Assembly (NCBI RefSeq): GCF_000813845.1
Contig: NZ_JWTB01000047.1
Coordinates: 1 to 44,178 of the forward strand
Source: Pseudarthrobacter phenanthrenivorans
GTDB taxonomy: Bacteria; Actinomycetota; Actinomycetes; Actinomycetales; Micrococcaceae
Length of the DNA: 44,178 bases
Reading direction: 5' to 3'
Every line of letters begins with the position of its first letter. The first letter of the stretch is position 1. Positions 22,102-29,174 of the stretch are shown piece after piece. The notes under the pieces are model-generated. The model was not told the origin of the DNA. It did no database searches and saw only the letters and a program-made list of their open reading frames with translations. The position numbers and the translations under genes are program-made.

Positions 22102-25100
22102 TCAGTCCCGGTTTTCGGGCGGCAGCGCCACCTGGATTTTCCGCGCCTTGCCGCGCCCCACCACGTACCCGCGGCCCGGGATGAAGTCGGGGCTGACCCT
22201 GCCCAGGGAGGTGTTGAGCAGGCTGTCGCCCTCGATGTCGCCCGGGTTGAGCAGCAGGCCACGGCGCCCGGACTTGAAGGGCTGGGCAAGCTGCCAGGCG
22301 GAGGACCAGGTGGAGGATTCCGACTCCCCCACCACCCATTGGTCTGCCTTCAGCGAAGCCGTGACAAGCTGCGCCATTCCTGATTCGGCGATGGTGTCGG
22401 TGAACTCCGTGAGGCCTTCGATGAAGATTGCCACCATGCCAGGGTTGCCGGTGGAATGCTCCACCAGGTCCTCCACGACGCCGGCAAGGTCATCAGGCCC
22501 TACGACGGCCCGGTTCCACAGGGGCAGGGACGCGACGGCGGAGCGCCGGGATCCCACGTAGATCAGCTCCGTGGCGGGGTTGGACCGCCGCAGGGCATAG
22601 GCGAGGGTGACCAGGGCCACCGTCCGCCCTGCCCCGGGCGGGCCGGCCAGCAGCAGAGGGCCGCGGGCCATGATCTCCGCGGGCTGCAGGGACTCGTCAT
22701 CCACGCCAATGACCGGCAGGTCCGGGTTGCCGGCGGGCAGGACATCGAGGTCCACCTGCTCCGGTAGCCGCTCGATGCCGGGGGCGGTGTCGAGGCCCTG
22801 GCGCAGCATTGCCTCGCTCAGCTTGTGGACTTCACGGGCCTGCAGGGCCAGGTTCGAGTTCCCGCCAAGGACGGCCAGCTGCACTTCAAGGCCGTCGAGG
22901 AGTCCGCGGCCCGGAGGGGAATTGGCGGTGAGGACGTCCCTGGGGACGTCCATGGAGATGTAGTCGTCCTCGTTGGAGAGCCGCAGGACCAGGCGGCGCT
23001 GGATCGAGGCCAGCAGTGATGCCGGGACGGCGTTGGGCCTGTCCCCCGTCACCACCAGGTGGATGCCCAGGGTCCGGCCGTCGGTGGCAAGCTGCAGGAA
23101 GATGTCCCAGAGCCCGGACAGCTTGCTGTGTTCGTAGGCCTCACGGAACGCGGACATCCCATCCACCAGCACGAAGATCCGTTTCTCGTCCGGCCTGTTG
23201 GCCAGCTTCCGGTACTCCACGATGGTGGATGCCCGCACCTCGGCGAACTGCGCCGCCCGGAGCTCCGCGATGTCCCGCAGGAGGCGCAGGAGCCTGCCGA
23301 CGCGTTCCACGTCGTCGCCGTTGATGATTTCACCCACGTGCGGAAGCTCCTCAAGCATGCGCAGCCCGGCCGATCCGCAGTCGACGCCGTACACGTGGAC
23401 GGGGCCGCCCCGCGGGGTGACGGCGGCGGCTATCGCGATGCCGCGCAGTGCGGCCGACTTGCCGGAACCGCCTGTTCCGTAGATGGCCATGTTGCCGTCG
23501 CGGTCGGGTTCGTAGAACACCGTGGGCTGGTCCTGGTGGACGGGGTCGTCGGCAACGCCCAGCAGCAGCTGCTCGTCCGTGCGGGGGTTGGGCAGCTTGG
23601 AGAAGTCGTAGGTCTTGGCCAGCTCGTCCAGCCACGGCTTGCGCGGCGGCTGAATCGCCAGGGCATCCGCGGCATGCACGATCGTGGAGGTCATCCTGGC
23701 GATGTCGTTCGGCCCGGCGGGCTCGGCGGCGACCGGCTTGTCAGGGGCCGGCGGTTCCCAGCTGGGCCCGGAGCCGAAGGCCATTTCCACGATGTCGATC
23801 TGCGGCCGCTGCGGCTTGTCCGTGGTCCAGCCGCCGGCGTAGCCCGTCTGGAATCCCTGGATGCGGCCAGGACCGGTCTTGGCGGCGCCGCGGCCGGGAA
23901 TCGCGGGGTCGAAGTAGGCGGCGTCCGGGACGCCCAGGATGTCGGTGGCGTCGTCCTCGTCGGCCATGCGCAGTGCCACGCGGAGGTTTGTGTTGGCGCG
24001 GAGGTTGTCCTTGATGACGCCGGCCGGGCGCTGGGTGGCGAGGATGAGGTGCAGGCCCAGGGATCGGCCGCGCGCGGCAATGTCCACGACGCCGTCCACG
24101 AATTCCGGGACGTCGTTGGCGAGGGCCGCGAACTCGTCCACGATGATGATCAGGTACGGCGGGGCATCGGGGTCAGCCTCCCGCTGCAGGGCCAGCAGGT
24201 CCTTGGCCTTCTTCCGGTTCAGCAGCTGCTCGCGGTAGTGCAGTTCGGCCCGCAGCGACGTCAGCGCCCGGCGCACCAGGTGCGGGGACAAGTCGGTCAC
24301 CAGCCCTACCGTGTGCGGGAGGTTGATGCAGTCGGAGAACGCGGCGCCGCCCTTGTAGTCCACGAACAGGAAGCTGACCCGGTCCGGGCTGTAGGCGGCA
24401 GCCATGCCCATCACCCAGGACTGCAGGAACTCGGATTTGCCGGCGCCGGTGGTGCCGCCCACCAGCGCGTGCGGCCCTTCGTTCTTCAGGTCCAGATACA
24501 GCGGTTCGATGCCCTTTGACCCCACCAGGGCGCGGAGGGTGCCGTTGTCCTTGCGGTTGGCCACAGCCGTGGCACGGACGGAGTTGTTTTCCGTCCAGCG
24601 CTCGGCGACGGCCTGCGGGTTGTCCAGGAAGTCCTTGCCGATCAGCGTGGCGTAGGAGACGGCGCGCGGCAGGTCGGAGTCGTCGTTGACCGGCTTTCCG
24701 ACATCGACCACCGGCGCGAGCATCCGGGCGAGCTGGGCCGCGAGTTCGGCGTCCACGCTCTCGCAGCTGACGGGGTAGGTGTGGCGGCCCAGGCGCACCT
24801 GGCCGGTGGTGGTGCCGTGGTCGCCGTCCACCACCATGAAGTCGCGGCAAGCAGCAGGCAGGGCCTGGATGTCCGTGGCCACCCACAGGACGTGCACGCC
24901 GGAGTCGGGGCCGCGTTCGGCCAGCCGGGTGAGGCGGCCGCGGTCCACGGGGGCGTCGTCCTCCACAATGACCAGCACCGACGGGAGGACCGGTTCTTCA
25001 AGTTCGTGCTTCACCGGGTCGATGCCGGGGCGCAGCTCCGGGGCGGTCCGCCTGGCCGCGGCCTCGCGGGCATCCACCAGGTCCTCAAGCCTGGCCAGCA

Positions 25101-26547
25101 GGGAGGACCCGCCCGCGGAGCCGGCGGCGAGGTGGTCCCCCGCCAGCGGACTGTGGCCCGAGCCGACGTGGGGCAGCCACTGCAGCCAGTTCCAGCGTTC
25201 CCTGGACTGGGCGGAGGTGATGGCGGTAAGGACCACCTCGGCCGGTGAGTGGAGCCCCACCAGTTGGAGCACCATGCCGCGGGCAACATCGTCCACCAGT
25301 CCGCGGGCTCCGGCGATGCCCAGCGCCCCGGAGGTCCGCAGCTGGGAGATCACGGGGACGCCTTCGATCTCGCTGAACTGCTTGATGCAGTCCTGGATTT
25401 CGCGGCTGTACTGCACCTCGGTGTCGTTGTTGGACGGTTCCTCGAGGGGGATGCGGGACGGCGCGGTCCCCAGCCCGAACCGCAGGCCCAGGAAGGAGGG
25501 ATGCTCGGGCCGGTGCGTCCACAGCAGCGGTCCCAGTTTGTAGATGGCGTCCACGGTGTCGCTGACGGATGGTGCTTCCTGCAGCCTGACCGCGCGTTCC
25601 ACCTGCTGCAGCTCCGTAAGGTCCTGCCGGAAAGCGGCCATGGAGGCGCGGAACTGCTTGAGCTGTTCCTTTTGCTGCTTGCGGCTGCGCATCTTCTGGT
25701 CCACGTAGTGGCCGACGATGAACAGGGGCATCATCAGCATGAAGACCATGGAGAGAACGTTCTGCGTGACCGCGAAAATCACCGCACCCATCATCAGTGG
25801 CGCCACCAGCATGATGTAGGGGAAGGGCTGGTCCTCGGGCCGCTTGGGTCCGGCGGGCAGCACGCGCTTGGGTACGTCGAACCGGGGCACCACGCGCGGT
25901 GAGCGGTTGAAGTTCAGCAGGGGCGACGTCGGTGCTGCCGCGTGGTTGTGCCCCAGTGGCACCACGGTCACGGTGGTGTCGCCCAGGGTCACGGTGTCGG
26001 AGGAGTTCAGGGTGGCGCGGGTGACCGGCAGGCCGTCCATCAGGAGGCCGTTGGCGGAGTTCGTGTCGACGATCTCGATGCTTTCGCCCACCGTGATCCG
26101 GGCGTGCCGTTTGGAGGTGAGCGGGTCCGTCAGCCGGATGTCCACGTTGCGGTCCCGGCCGATGTAGCTGGTGCCGGTGGGCAGCGAAAATTCGCGGCCG
26201 ACGTCGGGCCCGGACAGCACGCGCAGGGTGGCGGCGGCCGGTCCGCGGTTGGCTCCGGGCTCATGGAACTGCTCGCTGACCTGGGCCAGGGATACCACCG
26301 AGCCGGGCCGCAGGCCCGATTCGAGGAGGTTGTCCCCGCGGGCCAGGACGTTTCCGCTGATGCCGGCACCCACGAAGGCTTCGTCGATGCGCAGGGAAAG
26401 GTTGTCCGGGGCAGGCACGCCCTTGCGGTCGGGGTCCGCCGCCCAGAGCACGGTGGCGATATCGGCCACCGTGGCCAGGCCGTCCACCGTGACGGCCAGG
26501 TCCTTGGCGTCGGCGGGTTCCCGGCGGAGTGTCAGGCGGATCCTCAT
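22102..26547 (-). CDS. FHA-FtsK/SpoIIIE ATPase of the EssC/EccC (type VII secretion) type
   Basis: A 1481-residue membrane ATPase. Residues 1-100 form a ubiquitin-like/FHA-like N-terminal region; about 110-200 is a canonical FHA domain (YIGRDRNVDIRL, TSKRHARI, NSANGLL). Two membrane helices lie at about 239-285, followed by the family stretch LLWTHRPEHPSFLGLRFG. Three FtsK-like ATPase modules follow: D1 near residue 700 with intact Walker A GTTGAGKS and Walker B IIIVDEFAAL; D2 near 1025 with GTGGSGKS but altered Walker B (FVLVDGMSAF); D3 near 1300 with degenerate GPPGAGRT. Length and FHA-TM-ATPase layout match Firmicutes EssC/YukBA. Such proteins are the motor of type VII secretion, D1 hydrolysing ATP and D2/D3 recognising substrates. 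It overlaps the preceding gene by 4 bases. No EccB, EccD, EccE, mycosin or WXG100 gene is in the window. Confidence 0.93.
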   Translation of the reverse strand: MRIRLTLRREPADAKDLAVTVDGLATVADIATVLWAADPDRKGVPAPDNLSLRIDEAFVGAGISGNVLARGDNLLESGLRPGSVVSLAQVSEQFHEPGANRGPAAATLRVLSGPDVGREFSLPTGTSYIGRDRNVDIRLTDPLTSKRHARITVGESIEIVDTNSANGLLMDGLPVTRATLNSSDTVTLGDTTVTVVPLGHNHAAAPTSPLLNFNRSPRVVPRFDVPKRVLPAGPKRPEDQPFPYIMLVAPLMMGAVIFAVTQNVLSMVFMLMMPLFIVGHYVDQKMRSRKQQKEQLKQFRASMAAFRQDLTELQQVERAVRLQEAPSVSDTVDAIYKLGPLLWTHRPEHPSFLGLRFGLGTAPSRIPLEEPSNNDTEVQYSREIQDCIKQFSEIEGVPVISQLRTSGALGIAGARGLVDDVARGMVLQLVGLHSPAEVVLTAITSAQSRERWNWLQWLPHVGSGHSPLAGDHLAAGSAGGSSLLARLEDLVDAREAAARRTAPELRPGIDPVKHELEEPVLPSVLVIVEDDAPVDRGRLTRLAERGPDSGVHVLWVATDIQALPAACRDFMVVDGDHGTTTGQVRLGRHTYPVSCESVDAELAAQLARMLAPVVDVGKPVNDDSDLPRAVSYATLIGKDFLDNPQAVAERWTENNSVRATAVANRKDNGTLRALVGSKGIEPLYLDLKNEGPHALVGGTTGAGKSEFLQSWVMGMAAAYSPDRVSFLFVDYKGGAAFSDCINLPHTVGLVTDLSPHLVRRALTSLRAELHYREQLLNRKKAKDLLALQREADPDAPPYLIIIVDEFAALANDVPEFVDGVVDIAARGRSLGLHLILATQRPAGVIKDNLRANTNLRVALRMADEDDATDILGVPDAAYFDPAIPGRGAAKTGPGRIQGFQTGYAGGWTTDKPQRPQIDIVEMAFGSGPSWEPPAPDKPVAAEPAGPNDIARMTSTIVHAADALAIQPPRKPWLDELAKTYDFSKLPNPRTDEQLLLGVADDPVHQDQPTVFYEPDRDGNMAIYGTGGSGKSAALRGIAIAAAVTPRGGPVHVYGVDCGSAGLRMLEELPHVGEIINGDDVERVGRLLRLLRDIAELRAAQFAEVRASTIVEYRKLANRPDEKRIFVLVDGMSAFREAYEHSKLSGLWDIFLQLATDGRTLGIHLVVTGDRPNAVPASLLASIQRRLVLRLSNEDDYISMDVPRDVLTANSPPGRGLLDGLEVQLAVLGGNSNLALQAREVHKLSEAMLRQGLDTAPGIERLPEQVDLDVLPAGNPDLPVIGVDDESLQPAEIMARGPLLLAGPPGAGRTVALVTLAYALRRSNPATELIYVGSRRSAVASLPLWNRAVVGPDDLAGVVEDLVEHSTGNPGMVAIFIEGLTEFTDTIAESGMAQLVTASLKADQWVVGESESSTWSSAWQLAQPFKSGRRGLLLNPGDIEGDSLLNTSLGRVSPDFIPGRGYVVGRGKARKIQVALPPENRD

Positions 26548-27248
26548 CCTTCGTCCACGCCCCTCATCTTTTCGAGCAGGTACAGGTCATCGGGGGTCAC
26601 CAGGTGGGTGGTGACAGCGTGCTCCACCAGACGCGCCCGGCGGTTGGTGGCGAGCTTGCCGCCGCCGCCCCGCAGTCCCACCACGCCCACCCGGTCAAGC
26701 TTGTCGCAGACGTTGTCCAGTTTCCGGTTGAACCGCGTCAGGGCCCAGCCCAGGGTCTTGGCGGCGGCCGCCGACGACGGGATGGTGCTGAACCCGGTGC
26801 CTTCGCGCCGCAGCACGGGTTCGGCGAGCGCCACAATCAAAGCCTTCTGGGCATCCGTGAAGACCACCGGGCCGATGGTGGTGTCCCCGCTGGACGCGCC
26901 TTCCCTGGCTTCCTGCCGGAAGGAGGGCGTCCTCAAGTGCACGGCGAACTCGTAGGTGGTGGGCCCGGCCGTGAAGATGACGTTGGTGTGGCTGAAGACC
27001 AGCGGAATCCGGGCGCCGGGTGACAGCCAGGCCTGCATGCCGCCGGAGGCGTCCGCAACGGTGGCGGAAAGCATGCTGCCCACGTTGCTGAGCCACCAGA
27101 TGCCGTCGTAGCGGGCCACCTGCAGGAACTGCCGGTGGAGGTACGGGTTGTCATCCACTTCCAGGTCGCCCTCGCGGCCGATGTTGAAGATGTCCTCGTC
27201 CGATGGTTCGTACCATTCGCCACAGAAATCTATTGCTAGATCCCCCAT
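26544..27248 (-). CDS. FHA-like domain plus C-terminal winged-helix protein
   Basis: A 234-residue cytoplasmic protein. Residues about 15-105 resemble a divergent FHA fold: FNIGREGDLEVDDNPYLHRQF, then WWLSNVGS, then LVFSHTNVIFTAGPTTYEF. The conserved Gly-Arg and His are present, but the Ser of the SxxH motif is not obvious. The C-terminal 100 residues (FTDAQKALIVALAEPVL, then AAAKTLGWALTRFNRKLDNV and a basic segment ending GKLATNRRARLVEHAV) look like a winged helix-turn-helix. This would be the reverse order of EmbR, which has the DNA-binding domain first. GAGGAGG precedes the ATG at 27248. It overlaps the EssC-like gene by four bases, so both are translated together. Role inferred: phosphorylation-dependent regulator or adaptor for the ATPase. 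Confidence 0.7.
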   Translation of the reverse strand: MGDLAIDFCGEWYEPSDEDIFNIGREGDLEVDDNPYLHRQFLQVARYDGIWWLSNVGSMLSATVADASGGMQAWLSPGARIPLVFSHTNVIFTAGPTTYEFAVHLRTPSFRQEAREGASSGDTTIGPVVFTDAQKALIVALAEPVLRREGTGFSTIPSSAAAAKTLGWALTRFNRKLDNVCDKLDRVGVVGLRGGGGKLATNRRARLVEHAVTTHLVTPDDLYLLEKMRGVDEG

Positions 27249-27301
27249 GATCTGTGCCTCCTCAAGTCAGAACTGTTCGTGTAAACGTCAATGCCGTTGG
27301 T

Positions 27302-27349
27302 GCGGAGCGGTCCGCGTTCCGGGCGGCAGCCACGTGGCCGCGGCGGAAC
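27302..27349 (-). terminator. Two adjacent hairpins between kinase and FHA-wHTH genes
   Basis: GCGGA-GCGG-TCCGC (27302-27315) touches a larger imperfect hairpin (27316-27349), with arms GTTCCG/CGGAAC and GCGGC/GCCGC around AGCCACGTG. They occupy the 132-base gap after the kinase stop. Neither has a T run. Likely a partial terminator or attenuator separating the kinase operon from the ATPase pair. Confidence 0.4.
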
Positions 27350-27380
27350 ATCACCTGTCCTGGTGTCGTTGCCCTGGCTG

Positions 27381-29174
27381 TCATGAGGCGGTGCAGGCTA
27401 TGGAGCCTTCCTCCATTGGCGAGAACGCGCCGTCCGCCCGGACGATCATGACCTGGATGCAGGTCTGCCCGGTGGGGTTGGCCCGCACCTTTGCCTGCGG
27501 TTCGGTGACGGAGTGGAACTCGGCGCTGTTGCCGCCGATGGTGTAGACCTTCCACTTGTAGGTGTCCCCCTGCTTGGGTTGCGGGTTGGTCCACGTGAAG
27601 CTGGCTTCCCCGTCACCGCCCACGGTGCCCTTGAGGCCTTCGACGTCGGGCACCGTGCCGTTGTCCAGGGCGTCCGCGGGGGGCTTGCTCACCTGTTGGG
27701 TAGCCACGGTCTTGGGTGTTCCGGTTGCCGTATTGGCCACCACGATGCCGACGGCGGCGGCCAGCGCCAGGAGGGTTCCACCGGTGAGGGCGAGCCACAG
27801 GTTGCGCTTGCGGTGATCGGTTTCGGGCGCCGGCTGCGGGTCCTCCGTCGTGACAGCGCGCTGAACTGTCGCATCGGCGGTGTAGGTGGTGTCCTCCCCG
27901 GCGTCGCCGGCCCCCGTGACCGGGGACCCGTAGGGCGCCGATCCTGCGCTGCCCCGCAGCACGGTGGACTGTGCCCAGGTGCCCAGCCGGCCGCCGTCGT
28001 CCGCGCCTGTCACGGGGAAAGCTGGTTCGGGCGCCGGCGCTCCGGGAGTGCGGGCAGGGATGTGCGGCACTGCCGGGGCGGACTGCCATTGGCCTGGTTC
28101 CGGAGGGGCATAGGCGGCAGGGGCAACGTTCGACGGCGGGACGGCACCGCCGGCGCCTCCGGTGCCGTCAGCCCCGGTGCCGGGGCGGGTGCGGGCCGGG
28201 AAGGTGGGGGCGCTGCCGGTCCGTTCCGGGTCGATCGCGGCGATGCTCCGGACCCGGGTTTCCTCGGTGCCGTCGTCCGGGTGGCTGTCCTCCTGCTGGG
28301 GTTCCTCCAGGACTTCGAAGGGCGTAACGGAGAGGTTGAGCTCGGCCTGGATGCGCTGCAGAGCCAGGGCGAAGGCGTGGGCCGACGAGTACCGGGACCC
28401 GGGCGACTTTGCCATGGCCGTTGCCAGGGCCAGCTCCAGGGATTCGGGCACATCCGCACGGCCCAGGCGTGGCAGCGCCATGTTGCTGATGCGGTTGATC
28501 AGCTCGCGCTGGGAGTTGTCGGCGCCGGGCATGACGAACGGCGACCGGCCGGCGAGCAGGGTGTAGAGGGTGGCGCCGAGTGCCCAGACGTCCACCATGA
28601 CCCCATCCACGGCGCCGTCCCGGAACTGCTCGGGCGGCGACCAAGGGATGGACATGCCGGAGTCGTCCTCCGCGTCCCCTGCCAGGGTGCCGGAGATGCC
28701 GAAGTCGGTGAGGGCAGGACGGTTGTAGTCGGTGACCAGGATGTTGGCGGGCTTGATGTCCCGGTGGGCGATGCCGGCGCGGTGCGCGGTTTCGACGGCG
28801 GAGGCCACCTGGATGCCGACGGCCAGGACTTCATCGACACTGAAGCGCTGCCGCCGGTACCGCACATCCAGGCTGGGACGGGAGCAGTACTCCATGGCCA
28901 GGTAGGAGTGCCCGTCGTCGGTCACCTCCGCCTCGAAGATGGTGACGATGTACGGGTGCGAGGACAGCTGGGCCATCAGGTTGGCCTCAGACTCGAAACG
29001 GCGCCGGGCGCCTTCGGTCTTCAGGTCCGAGAGCAGGACCTTGACGGCGACCTTCCGGCGCGGCCTGTCCTGTTCGTACAGGTAGACGTCGGAAAAGCCG
29101 CCGGAGCCCAGCAGGCTGATGTAGGTGAACCCCGGGATGCGGGGCGGCGGCGCAACCGGCCGTTTGGAACTCAA
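27381..29174 (-). CDS. Transmembrane Ser/Thr protein kinase with FN3-like ectodomain
   Basis: A 597-residue Hanks-type kinase. Glycine loop LLGSGGFSDVYLY, K45 (VAVKVLL), catalytic HRDIKPANIL (D139, N144) and DFG (D157) are all intact; the APE motif reads PPEQF. The kinase domain ends near residue 275. A long Pro/Ala/Gly-rich juxtamembrane linker follows, with several Thr residues that may be autophosphorylated. One membrane helix (LWLALTGGTLLALAAAVGIVVA) lies near residue 480, and then comes an extracellular domain of about 95 residues (GEASFTWTNPQPKQGDTYKW onward) that resembles a fibronectin type III fold rather than PASTA repeats. The start is TTG, overlapping the preceding stop (TTGA), with GAGGAG six bases upstream. 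Probable targets are the neighbouring FHA proteins; the partner phosphatase is three genes upstream on the operon. Confidence 0.96.
   Translation of the reverse strand: MSSKRPVAPPPRIPGFTYISLLGSGGFSDVYLYEQDRPRRKVAVKVLLSDLKTEGARRRFESEANLMAQLSSHPYIVTIFEAEVTDDGHSYLAMEYCSRPSLDVRYRRQRFSVDEVLAVGIQVASAVETAHRAGIAHRDIKPANILVTDYNRPALTDFGISGTLAGDAEDDSGMSIPWSPPEQFRDGAVDGVMVDVWALGATLYTLLAGRSPFVMPGADNSQRELINRISNMALPRLGRADVPESLELALATAMAKSPGSRYSSAHAFALALQRIQAELNLSVTPFEVLEEPQQEDSHPDDGTEETRVRSIAAIDPERTGSAPTFPARTRPGTGADGTGGAGGAVPPSNVAPAAYAPPEPGQWQSAPAVPHIPARTPGAPAPEPAFPVTGADDGGRLGTWAQSTVLRGSAGSAPYGSPVTGAGDAGEDTTYTADATVQRAVTTEDPQPAPETDHRKRNLWLALTGGTLLALAAAVGIVVANTATGTPKTVATQQVSKPPADALDNGTVPDVEGLKGTVGGDGEASFTWTNPQPKQGDTYKWKVYTIGGNSAEFHSVTEPQAKVRANPTGQTCIQVMIVRADGAFSPMEEGSIACTAS

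Noticed and set aside
22102..26547. Complete ESX/type VII secretion system
   Set aside because: Only the motor ATPase is present; no WXG100, EccB, EccD, EccE or mycosin gene could be found in the window.
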